Below the pieces are notes generated by a model. The model was not told the origin of the DNA, ran no database searches, and saw only the letters and a list, made by a program, of their open reading frames with translations. A stretch of DNA of 6,287 nt from an uncultured Verrucomicrobiota bacterium (GTDB lineage Bacteria > Verrucomicrobiota > Verrucomicrobiia > Limisphaerales > JADLHS01). The position numbers and the translations under genes were made by a program. Where the stretch lies: NCBI GenBank assembly GCA_937894935.1, contig CALAYC010000026.1, positions 1 to 6,287 on the forward strand, read 5' to 3'. This document shows positions 1 to 5,706 of the stretch, piece by piece; positions within the stretch are counted from its first letter, which is position 1; each line of letters begins with the position of its first letter.

Positions 1-1046
1 CGGGAACGGCGCGGAGTTTCAGCTATGACGCCAACGGGAATTGCACGGCCAAGGGGAACGTGACGTATGAATGGGATGCAGAAGATCGGTTGGTGGCAAT
101 CAATAGTGGTACCTTACGGAGTGAGTTTACCTATGACGGTTTTGGGCGGCGGGTGAAGATTGTGGAGAAGAACAACGGGACGGTGACGAGCACGAAGCAC
201 TTTATCTGGAAAGGCACGGAAATGGCAGAGGAGCGGGACGAAAACAATGCCGTTCGCAAACGCTTTTTCGGAGATGGCTACATTACATACAACCCTTTCC
301 CAACGACATATTATTACGGCCGCGACCACTTGGGTAGCATCCGGGAGGTGACGAGAAGCAGCGGCGCGGTGCTGGCGCGGTATGATTATGATCCGTATGG
401 GCGGCGGACGCTGGTATCGGGGACGGACCTGGCGGACTTTGGGTACACGGGGCATTATGTGCATAAACCGAGCGGGCTGCATCTGGCGTTGTACCGGGCG
501 TATGACGCGGACCTGGGCCGGTGGTTGAATCGGGATCCGATTGGGGAGGCGGGTGGGATCAATTTGTATGGGTATGTGGGGAATAATCCTGTAGATGGCT
601 ACGACCCGCTAGGACTATGCGACCCCAATGCATTACAGGAGGCATTGCGCAAGGCGACCGCTAGCCTAAAATCCGCAACGGAAGCGGTTGCAACCCTTAC
701 GAAAGATATTCGCACACTTGCCCGATTAATGCACGACGTCCTGGAACCCGATTCTCATAATTATGAAGTAGCCGAAGCTCTTATGAGAGATCTCAACATG
801 GCACGTGCAAGAGCACAGGACTCGGTTCAAAAAGCGGCGGCGGCGTACATTCAAGCGAAGAATGCTTATTACGCCTGTCTTAAAGAAATTGAAAACAATC
901 GAAGGTGGAACAAGGTCTGTAGAGCAGCTAAACGGGTTGGCGAGGGTGCCTTGATAATTGGTGGTTCCTTAATTGGTGCAGTTGGTGCGTTAGGAGGACT
1001 CTGGATGATGCCCGGACAAGATCCGACGGGAGGGAATGGAACTTGA
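1..1046 (+). CDS. RHS-repeat protein, C-terminal part with variable tail (candidate polymorphic toxin); 5' truncated by window
   Basis: The reading frame is open from base 3 and has no true start in the window, so the 5' part is missing. GTG at 60 is an internal Val. Seen: YD-repeat units (SYDANGN, TYEWDAEDRL, FTYDGFGRR), then the RHS-associated core with DHLGS (324-338), YDYDPYGR, GYTGHY, LYRAYDADLGRWLNRDPIG and the closing NPVDGYDPLGL ending at 617. In this family the repeats form a hollow shell that encloses a C-terminal effector, released by cleavage near that last motif. The tail from Cys 618 is 142 residues: a long Ala/Lys/Glu-rich helical, probably coiled-coil stretch, then a hydrophobic Gly-rich segment (945-1010). 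Codon use shifts visibly from the GC-rich core to a more AT-rich tail, as expected for exchangeable toxin modules. I do not recognise the tail as a known toxin family. The RHS assignment is sure; toxin activity is inferred. Confidence 0.93.
   Translation, partial: GTARSFSYDANGNCTAKGNVTYEWDAEDRLVAINSGTLRSEFTYDGFGRRVKIVEKNNGTVTSTKHFIWKGTEMAEERDENNAVRKRFFGDGYITYNPFPTTYYYGRDHLGSIREVTRSSGAVLARYDYDPYGRRTLVSGTDLADFGYTGHYVHKPSGLHLALYRAYDADLGRWLNRDPIGEAGGINLYGYVGNNPVDGYDPLGLCDPNALQEALRKATASLKSATEAVATLTKDIRTLARLMHDVLEPDSHNYEVAEALMRDLNMARARAQDSVQKAAAAYIQAKNAYYACLKEIENNRRWNKVCRAAKRVGEGALIIGGSLIGAVGALGGLWMMPGQDPTGGNGT
618..1043 (+). other. RHS C-terminal variable domain, helical with Gly-zipper hydrophobic end
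   Basis: This is the part of the RHS protein after DPLGL. The first ~100 residues are strongly helical (many Ala, Lys, Glu, Leu; no Pro between about 730 and 1010), with Cys in CDPNAL, YYACLKE and KVCRAA. The end carries a 22-residue uncharged segment, GALIIGGSLIGAVGALGG then LWMM, with repeated small-residue spacing like a glycine zipper. It stops with a short polar tail. No nuclease, deaminase or ADP-ribosyltransferase motif is visible. A membrane-inserting effector is one reading; a helical domain that simply packs inside the shell is another. Confidence 0.6.
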
Positions 1047-1083
1047 TGCTGTAGCGACGATAAGTATGCGAGCACCAAATCGC

Positions 1084-1089
1084 TATAAT
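1084..1089 (+). promoter_or_regulatory. Possible -10 box for the Clp-N gene
   Basis: A perfect TATAAT lies in the gap between the RHS stop and the Clp-N start. No convincing -35 is seen 16-18 bases upstream. A tandem TATGCTG repeat (1096-1102 and 1104-1110) follows directly, where transcription would begin. If real, the downstream gene can be expressed separately from the RHS gene, as immunity genes often are. Confidence 0.35.
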
Positions 1090-1141
1090 AGTCCGTATGC
1101 TGTTATGCTGACATGGCAAATCATTGTTTGTGAGTATTCAA

Positions 1142-1642
1142 ATGAGAACCACACCACAATGTAGTCAGGCAATCGAGCATGCATATAAGGCGGCATTGGT
1201 GTTTGGGCATCCTTCAATCTCAAGTGCTCACCTACTCTTAGGGATCTTAACGGTAGGCAGAGGCGTTGCTAAAGTGCTCTGCAACGTTGGGTTAACTCGC
1301 GAGGTGATAGAACATTGGCTAGGAACTCAGTCGTTACCGATGGAAGAAACCAAAGCGATTGAGAGCATGATCTTCGGTAGCTCGGCATTGGCAGCACTAA
1401 GTCGAGCAGAGCAGCTACGAGACTCAGGAGGACATCACGAAAAATTTATTGGGACGGACCATCTTCTATTAGCGATTTCTTACGAAGACGAGGGGGTTGC
1501 TAAAGTATTCTTGGATGCACACCATGTGGACCGCAATAAAATGCGTCAGCTTTTGCTTGCTAGGTTAAATAACCCTTATCCTGCAGGCGTGAAAGAGCTT
1601 ATGGATAATATCGATAGACACCTGAATGAATTTGGTGAATAA
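1142..1642 (+). CDS. Stand-alone Clp N-terminal (Clp R) double-repeat domain protein; candidate immunity or adaptor protein
   Basis: The protein of 166 residues consists almost wholly of two Clp N repeats: residues 9-60 (QAIEHAYKAAL, SSAHLLLGIL, GVAKVL) and 84-142 (ALSRAEQ, FIGTDHLLLAIS, GVAKVF). The parallel HLLLGIL/DHLLLAIS and GVAKVL/GVAKVF blocks make the duplication plain. In ClpA/ClpC/ClpB this domain binds substrates or adaptors in front of the AAA+ ring. Here no Walker A or B motif or ATPase domain follows, so it cannot unfold protein by itself. I chose ATG 1142, with a weak GTGAG seven bases upstream; in-frame TTG 1124 and GTG 1130 are possible but would only add a few residues. It starts 95 bases after an RHS toxin-like tail on the same strand, the usual place of an immunity gene. 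Clp-N proteins of this kind also occur singly, so the immunity role is inference. Confidence 0.85.
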   Translation: MRTTPQCSQAIEHAYKAALVFGHPSISSAHLLLGILTVGRGVAKVLCNVGLTREVIEHWLGTQSLPMEETKAIESMIFGSSALAALSRAEQLRDSGGHHEKFIGTDHLLLAISYEDEGVAKVFLDAHHVDRNKMRQLLLARLNNPYPAGVKELMDNIDRHLNEFGE

Positions 1643-1804
1643 CGAGAATTGAACTCGACACGCCAGCCAATGCACCAGAAGTGAGCTGTACGCGACCAAC
1701 CAATGCACCAAGCGTGCCGCAGCATTTTGCACTGGCGCAGCGTCTCGGTTTCTGAACCCTCTCCAGCGAGGAAAACTCCACCTACATCAAACTGAACATC
1801 CCAA

Positions 1805-1860
1805 CCGCTTGCCCACCTCCTCCTTCGCCAAGGCTATGGGGGACAGGTCGGAGGGCTGTC
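1805..1860. repeat. Dispersed-repeat-like segment (FAKAMGDRSEG signature)
   Basis: The bases around 1813-1860 (CTCCTTCGCCAAGGCTATGG and following) translate spuriously to SSFAKAMGDRSEG. Similar SSFAKAT-type strings are known to me from spurious ORFs over high-copy intergenic repeats in environmental bacterial genomes. Only one copy lies in this window, so the repeat nature rests on recall, not on copies seen here. Confidence 0.35.
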
Positions 1861-2043
1861 CCGGTTTACCAAGTGTGGCTTCGGAGTTCTTCACTCTCAC
1901 CACACAGTTCGCTTTCGGTCAAGGGATGCGACCGCGCCAGTTATGTTCCGCTCAGTTTCCCGCAATCCTTACCTGCTGGCAAATGCGGTGATTCCGCAGG
2001 CGCGAGCGTGCATGGCAGAGGAAAAGGGGCAGGGTCAATAAAA

Positions 2044-2070
2044 TAGACAGCGACGACAAGGCGTTGTCTA
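2044..2070. other. Hairpin next to the palindromic operator candidate
   Basis: TAGACAGCG (2044-2052) pairs with CGTTGTCTA (2062-2070), nine pairs including one G-T wobble, around a nine-base loop. No T-run follows, so it is a poor terminator. It sits just upstream of the 16-bp palindrome and could be part of the same regulatory region. Confidence 0.3.
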
Positions 2071-2079
2071 TGTCTTAGT

Positions 2080-2116
2080 TACCCACTAGTGGGTATTCCA
2101 TAATCTTTGGTATAAT
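2080..2116 (+). promoter_or_regulatory. Extended -10 promoter with overlapping 16-bp palindrome (operator candidate)
   Basis: TACCCACTAGTGGGTA at 2080-2095 is a perfect palindrome. Fifteen bases further on comes TGGTATAAT (2108-2116), a consensus extended -10. The right half of the palindrome falls where the -35 would lie, so a dimeric repressor bound there would block RNA polymerase. The promoter points toward the broken gene at 2300 with about 180 bases between. An 8-codon frame starting with ATG at 2125 is too short to call. Confidence 0.45.
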
Positions 2117-2464
2117 ATTGGAGTATGGTTTCTATCGTAATTCTTCATTAAAGCCGGTTTTTTGCGCGTGGCACGAGCGTAGCTAAGGGTTGGCTTGCGG
2201 TCGGGAATCTGGCAATGGCCTACTCTGGGAGTACGGTTCGGAATTTCGTCGTGACCGCCTCAAGTCAGTTAGTTCAACAATCAGTTGGAGTAAATCGTTA
2301 TGGCGATATATCAAATCCATAAGGGTTTTGCTGAGTTCCCGGATTCAAAACTCAGCGACTTCGGAAAGACGGTCTCCACTAAGTTGGAGAATAACCCCAG
2401 TTACCCCACGCCGATCCGGTGTCGCACATGGCGACGTGACCGAAGTGGAGAAGGGGAAACAAAA

Positions 2465-2515
2465 AGCCCGTCACCTTGGCCCTCTCCCCATCGGATGGGG
2501 CGAGGGGGCGAGTTG
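2465..2515. repeat. Intergenic hairpin repeat (PSPWPSPHRMGRG signature)
   Basis: CCCTCTCCCCAT (2480-2491) pairs with ATGGGGCGAGGG (2495-2506) with one mismatch around a CGG loop. The surrounding bases (GTCACCTTGGCCCTCTCCCC) match the familiar pattern of high-copy C/G-rich intergenic hairpins whose spurious translations read 'SPxPSPxxMGRGE'. It sits at the break point of the gene remnant starting at 2300. Confidence 0.45.
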
Positions 2516-2528
2516 ATAGTGAATGCAA

Positions 2529-2560
2529 AGCGGCGTGGTTTCAGAGCCACGCCGCTCTTT
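2529..2560. terminator. Hairpin terminator, probably bidirectional, for the minus-strand membrane gene
   Basis: AGCGGCGTGG (2529-2538) pairs perfectly over ten bases with CCACGCCGCT (2547-2556). Read on the minus strand the stem is followed by TTTGCATT, on the plus strand by CTTTAATT, so neither tail is a full T-run. It lies about 40 bases beyond the stop of the gene ending at 2598. Confidence 0.6.
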
Positions 2561-2597
2561 AATTGAGAGGGAAGTATGTGCGTCCACCTCCATGGGG

Positions 2598-3992
2598 TCA
2601 TACCGAGGGCGATTGGCTCGCCCACGCTTTCATCAGATTCAATCGCCGTTGCGCGCTGAACGCCTGTGGGGTGCCGGGAAATTCAGTGACGATTCGTTCC
2701 AAGGTTTTTCGCCCCGCCGCTTCGTCGTGTAGCAACCGCAATTGCCAACCGGCAATCAGCGTCAACCATTCCACACGTTTTACGTCAGGTTGCGAAGTTA
2801 CATTGAGCAACACCTCGATCTGTTCGACGGCCGCCGCCACATCGCCTAATGGTTCAGCGAGCAACCGCGCGAGGCGTTCGCGATCTGAAATGTTGTTCGG
2901 CTCGCGCGTCAGTGCTTCGGTCAATTGCTTGACCTTCTCTTTCGGATCGGTTGTTAGCGACGGTGAATTCGGAGCTGGTGCGATATCTACCGGCGGTGGC
3001 GCGGTCGTGGGAGTTGGTGCGCCGGGATCGGGAATAACGCTGGGCATCACGGGCAGGGGAATCGGGCGAGTCTCGCGTTGTTGCTTGAACTCCTCGTTGC
3101 TCGGCAGACGCGAGCGGCGCAATTCGGCCATGCGGGCCAGATGCGTTCCGGGTAAGCGATCCGAGATCAGTTTCAAGGTGCGTTTGGCGGCCTCGGGGTC
3201 GCTGGCGAGATTGATCTGCCAATCCGCGAGTTTGTGCAGCGCCACGGAAATCTGCGATGGCGTCACGTCGTTTTGCAAACAGAGGTCGATGATGACTTTT
3301 TCGGCTTCGGCGATTTCGTTGAAACGCGTGGCGTGCAGTTCTGCCAACATCATCCAGCCGTCGAAATCATTCTCGGCTTTTTCGAGTTGCGACAGAATTT
3401 CCTGCTCGGCGTCGGAATAATTACCGCGTTTGATGCGAGCGATGGCGCGCGAATACATCGGTTTCACTTTGGGCCGATCGAAGACCCACGCACCGTAGCC
3501 GACCATCGGTAGCGTCAGCATCAGGATGACGAAGCCAATGCTCAACCAACCCGTCCACCAGAACAACGCGAACGCGGGCAGGAACAGAACTCCCACGCTG
3601 CTGAATGCGACGGTGCGGAATTCCTGACGCGCCTCCGCTTCCATTTTGTGATACGCGAGCCAGAGTCGTTCCACCACCGTTATCGCCACCCACGCGGAAG
3701 CGGCGATGACCCAACCGCTGGTCACGACGCGGGCGAATTCCGGAATCCAATTGCCACCGGAGTATTGTACGTTCTGGATGGATGGCATCAGCGCATGAAA
3801 ATCAAACGAGAATCCGACGTTGAAAAACATCCACACCAACGTGGGGGCGACGAAGCCTTTGGCGAACCAGGGCCATTCCGCTTGCCAGATGGCGAAACCG
3901 GACTGTGCGGGCGCCAGTTTTCGGAACATCCAGGCCGCCACTCCAAGGAGCGCCAGAGTCACCAGCAGACAGAATAGCGATTGAAACCACAT
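2598..3992 (-). CDS. Multi-pass membrane protein with TPR-like cytoplasmic or periplasmic tail, function unknown
   Basis: This is a 464-residue protein. Five hydrophobic segments appear, near residues 3-23, 45-63, 89-112, 128-146 and 148-171 (for example SIGFVILMLTLPMVGYGAW). The soluble remainder starts with a TPR-like block at about 178-240 (AIARIKRGNYSDAEQEILSQ, GWMMLAELHATRFNEIAEAE) and continues helical to about 300. A Pro-rich linker spans about 309-348, followed by a second TPR-like helical block from about 350 to 455, containing LTEALTREPNNISDRERLA and FPGTPQAFSAQRRL. TPR arrays bind other proteins, so a scaffold in a membrane complex is plausible, but no enzymatic motif is visible and I cannot name it. 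ATG at 3992 has no clear Shine-Dalgarno. It is divergent from hisH, with 163 bases between, and ends at the hairpin at 2529-2560. Confidence 0.85.
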   Translation of the reverse strand: MWFQSLFCLLVTLALLGVAAWMFRKLAPAQSGFAIWQAEWPWFAKGFVAPTLVWMFFNVGFSFDFHALMPSIQNVQYSGGNWIPEFARVVTSGWVIAASAWVAITVVERLWLAYHKMEAEARQEFRTVAFSSVGVLFLPAFALFWWTGWLSIGFVILMLTLPMVGYGAWVFDRPKVKPMYSRAIARIKRGNYSDAEQEILSQLEKAENDFDGWMMLAELHATRFNEIAEAEKVIIDLCLQNDVTPSQISVALHKLADWQINLASDPEAAKRTLKLISDRLPGTHLARMAELRRSRLPSNEEFKQQRETRPIPLPVMPSVIPDPGAPTPTTAPPPVDIAPAPNSPSLTTDPKEKVKQLTEALTREPNNISDRERLARLLAEPLGDVAAAVEQIEVLLNVTSQPDVKRVEWLTLIAGWQLRLLHDEAAGRKTLERIVTEFPGTPQAFSAQRRLNLMKAWASQSPSV

Positions 3993-4155
3993 GCGGCGGT
4001 TGATTGCGGCTCGTTTAAAAGTTTGTTCGGATTGGGCTCAAGGGATTCTTGCCATTTCAAGGGCGGATGAACAGGCGGAATCAAAGTTCTCGCCGCGGAC
4101 GTTGGCGTTGCGCTTCCGCATTTTACATTTGGCAGATTTCATTTCTAATTAGAGC
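3993..4155. promoter_or_regulatory. Divergent intergenic region; candidate hisH promoter at 4122-4149
   Basis: On the plus strand TTTACA (4122-4127), a 16-base spacer and TCTAAT (4144-4149) make a fair sigma-70-type promoter. Its start point would fall about six bases later, on the GTG of hisH (4156). No Shine-Dalgarno precedes that GTG. For the minus-strand gene only weak promoter-like sequence is seen. Confidence 0.4.
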
Positions 4156-4773
4156 GTGATTGCTTTGCTTGATTACGGTTCGGGCAACCTGCGCAGCGTG
4201 CATAAAGCGCTGTTGAAGGTGGGAGCGGACGTGCGAATTGCCCGGCGACCGCAGGAAATTGACGGCGCGGCGGCGATGGTGTTGCCGGGTGTCGGTGCAT
4301 TTGATGATTGCATCAACGCGCTGCGCAAACAGGAATTGCTCGCTGCGGCGCGGGATTTCATCAAAACCGGAAAACCGTTTCTCGGCATCTGCGTCGGCTA
4401 TCAGGCGCTGTTTGAACGGAGCGAAGAATTCAACAGTTGCGCTGCGGGCCTCGGCATTTTCGGCGGTAGCGTCGTGCGCTTCACCGAAAAGCCCGGGCTG
4501 AAAATTCCGCAAATTGCATGGAATCAGATCGAAATTACGCGACCCGATTGTCCGCTGTATCGCGGCGTGGCAAATGGCAGTTACGTTTATTTCGTACATA
4601 GCTTTTTCCCCAAGCCGACCGACCCGACGATTGTTGCGACGCGCACTGAGTACGGCGAAACGTTCGCCTCGTCCGTATGGAAAGACAATGTGTTCGCCAC
4701 TCAGTTTCACCCGGAAAAAAGTCAAAAGGTGGGATTGCAGTTGTTGGGGAATTTCGTGGCGCTGGCGAAGTAG
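4156..4773 (+). CDS. hisH: Imidazole glycerol phosphate synthase, glutamine amidotransferase subunit HisH
   Basis: HisH hydrolyses glutamine and channels ammonia to HisF, which makes imidazole glycerol phosphate and AICAR in histidine biosynthesis, in the cytoplasm. The 205 residues match the usual HisH length. Seen: N-terminal IALLDYGSGNLRSVHKAL, PGVGAFDD (44-51), the nucleophile Cys79 in FLGICVGYQALFE, YFVHSFFP (145-152), and His185/Glu187 in FHPEKSQ, completing the class I amidotransferase triad. GTG 4156 is forced as the start: TAG stands in frame two codons upstream at 4150-4152, and later starts would delete the first strand. No hisF, hisA or other his gene is adjacent; the neighbours are an unrelated membrane gene and sod, so it appears separated from its partner. 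The family is certain. ICVGYQ in place of the more common ICLGMQ is a tolerated variant. Confidence 0.97.
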   Translation: MIALLDYGSGNLRSVHKALLKVGADVRIARRPQEIDGAAAMVLPGVGAFDDCINALRKQELLAAARDFIKTGKPFLGICVGYQALFERSEEFNSCAAGLGIFGGSVVRFTEKPGLKIPQIAWNQIEITRPDCPLYRGVANGSYVYFVHSFFPKPTDPTIVATRTEYGETFASSVWKDNVFATQFHPEKSQKVGLQLLGNFVALAK

Positions 4774-4809
4774 CGGAAAAAATACGAAACTCCAACGCAG
4801 TGATCTTCG

Positions 4810-4896
4810 CCTGAGTTTGATTGAAATTTGGCGTTTCTCGGAAGATTGGAGGTTGGAATCTGGCGCTTTCCGACGTTGGGACTTGGCAATTTATCA
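4810..4896. repeat. Dispersed-repeat-like segment between hisH and sod
   Basis: This stretch contains GATTGGAGGTTGGAATCTGG and GTTGGGACTTGGCAATTTAT. It spuriously reads EIWRFSEDWRLESGAFRRWD, like the 'LEIGDWSLE..WDLAI' strings I associate with spurious translations of intergenic repeats in Verrucomicrobia-type genomes. Internal near-repeats of the (GA)TTGGA/GTTGGGA type are visible. Copy number cannot be judged from this window. Confidence 0.35.
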
Positions 4897-4910
4897 TCCT
4901 CTGCTACGTT
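4883..4910 (+). promoter_or_regulatory. Possible sod promoter
   Basis: TTGGCA (4883-4888), a 16-base spacer and TACGTT (4905-4910) resemble a sigma-70-type pair, giving a leader of about 45 bases before the ATG at 4964. TACGTT recurs at 4915-4920. The -10 is weak, and no Fur- or MntR-type operator is recognised. Confidence 0.3.
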
Positions 4911-4963
4911 CAGTTACGTTTGTCTGAAGTGCTGTTAACTTGAACCATTAACACAGAAAAATT

Positions 4964-5578
4964 ATGCCACACGAATTACCCAATCTTCCGTACGACAAGG
5001 CGGCGCTCGAACCTCATATCGACGCGCTGACCATGGAAATCCACCACGGCCGCCATCACAAAGCCTACGTGGACAACCTCAACAAAGCCATCGCCGGCAA
5101 CGCTGCGCTCGAAGCAAAGTCCCTCGAGCAGATCGTCAAAGATCTTGCTTCCGTGCCGGATGCGATTCGTGGCGCTGTCCGCAACAACGGCGGCGGTCAT
5201 TGGAATCACTCCTTCTTCTGGAAAATTCTCGGCCCGAACGCCGGCGGTGCGCCGACCGGTAAACTGGCTGACGACATCAAAGCGACGTTCGGCAGCTTCG
5301 ACGATTTCAAAGCGAAGTTTGAAGCCGCGGGCGTGGGTCGCTTCGGCAGCGGCTGGGCGTGGTTGGTTTCCAACAACGGCAAACTGGAAATCGTCTCCAC
5401 GGCCAACCAGGACAATCCGCTCATGGGCAAGGCGATCGCCGGTTGCGAAGGCAAACCGTTACTCGGCGTGGACGTCTGGGAGCACGCATACTATCTGAAA
5501 TATCAGAACAAACGCGCTGATTACCTCAAAGCGTTCTGGAACGTCGTCAACTGGAACGAAGTCGCGAAGAATTATTAA
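4964..5578 (+). CDS. sodA: Superoxide dismutase, Fe/Mn family, Mn-type signature
   Basis: The enzyme dismutates superoxide to oxygen and hydrogen peroxide, as a cytoplasmic dimer or tetramer. The 204 residues are full length and no signal peptide is present. Metal ligands are all visible: His27 in MEIHHGRHH, His82 in GGGHWNHSFFW, and Asp170 and His174 in GVDVWEHAYYLKYQNKRADY. The second-sphere glutamine that separates the subtypes is on the Mn side: Gln149 in STANQDNP corresponds to MnSOD Gln146, while the FeSOD Gln69 position is Gly78. Mn use, or cambialistic use, is therefore expected. ATG 4964 begins the standard PHELPNLPYDKAALEPH N-terminus; the upstream region is A-rich and lacks a clear Shine-Dalgarno. 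It follows hisH by 190 bases with its own candidate promoter, and ends at a strong terminator, so it is probably monocistronic. Confidence 0.97.
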   Translation: MPHELPNLPYDKAALEPHIDALTMEIHHGRHHKAYVDNLNKAIAGNAALEAKSLEQIVKDLASVPDAIRGAVRNNGGGHWNHSFFWKILGPNAGGAPTGKLADDIKATFGSFDDFKAKFEAAGVGRFGSGWAWLVSNNGKLEIVSTANQDNPLMGKAIAGCEGKPLLGVDVWEHAYYLKYQNKRADYLKAFWNVVNWNEVAKNY

Positions 5579-5600
5579 TCGCGAATCCGATTGAATTCAG

Positions 5601-5632
5601 CCGCGCGGGAGAATCTTCCGCGCGGTTTTTTT
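5601..5632 (+). terminator. Strong intrinsic terminator of sod
   Basis: CCGCGCGGGA (5601-5610) and TTCCGCGCGG (5616-5625) form a ten-pair stem (one G-T wobble) with loop GAATC, followed directly by seven T (5626-5632), then a G and five more T. It begins 22 bases after the sod stop. Confidence 0.93.
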
Positions 5633-5706
5633 GTTTTTGCAGTCCAAGTCCAGCGAAATGAACGGCGTCAGCGTGGAAACGATTAGCTAGGGAAATTTTT
5701 GAAAAG

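Larger units (their letters stand above)
1643..2299. other. Gene-poor accessory stretch
   Basis: No frame here gives a believable protein. Visible contents are an 11-bp direct repeat (CCAATGCACCA at 1667-1677 and 1700-1710, one 33-base period), a dispersed-repeat-like segment around 1805-1860, a hairpin at 2044-2070, a perfect palindrome at 2080-2095 and an extended -10 at 2108-2116. Short frames such as 1809-1991 and 2190-2516 have atypical composition and no family resemblance. The stretch looks like decayed or repeat-derived DNA after the toxin cluster. Confidence 0.5.
2300..2566 (+). pseudogene. 5' remnant of a gene whose 3' part is replaced by repeat DNA
   Basis: A good ribosome site (GGAG at 2287-2290, nine bases before ATG 2300) starts MAIYQIHKGFAEFPDSK... 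reaching NNPSYPTP at 2413. This resembles the N-terminus of small secreted or fibronectin type III-like proteins common in environmental bacteria, which begin with a short strand, a 'lsDaxL..fa..v...mtgNp.fPTP' helix and then continue for 150 or more residues. Here the family-like part stops at PTP. The frame then reads CRTWRRDRSGEGE and SPSPWPSPHRMGRGGE, which are repeat-derived, through a terminator hairpin to a stop at 2564-2566. Neither alternative frame restores a sensible continuation. I therefore read it as a truncated gene, though an 88-residue product could still be made. The family link is from memory. Confidence 0.45.

Noticed and set aside
60..62. GTG as the start of the RHS gene
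   Set aside because: The frame is open upstream to base 3 and encodes SYDANGN, a YD-repeat motif, so the GTG is an internal valine.
1124..1141. TTG 1124 as the start of the Clp-N gene
   Set aside because: The extra six residues match nothing in the domain and the TTG has no ribosome site; ATG 1142 is simpler. Not fully excluded.
1809..1991. Small plus-strand protein of 60 residues
   Set aside because: Its FAKAMGDRSEG string looks repeat-derived, it has no ribosome site and its composition is not protein-like.
2190..2516. Plus-strand frame of 108 codons
   Set aside because: It overlaps the better-supported start at 2300 in another frame and runs into the C/G-rich hairpin repeat.
2563..3420. 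Long plus-strand frame of 285 codons
   Set aside because: It lies antisense to the membrane/TPR gene. The product is Ser/Cys/Arg-rich without domain logic, while the minus strand gives clear transmembrane helices and TPR-like repeats.
4123..4725. Minus-strand frame of 200 codons over hisH
   Set aside because: It mirrors hisH, whose catalytic triad and full length are unambiguous; no family features in the antisense product.
4156..4963. hisH-sod operon
   Set aside because: The 190-base gap with repeat-like DNA and a separate candidate promoter makes joint transcription unlikely, and the functions are unrelated.
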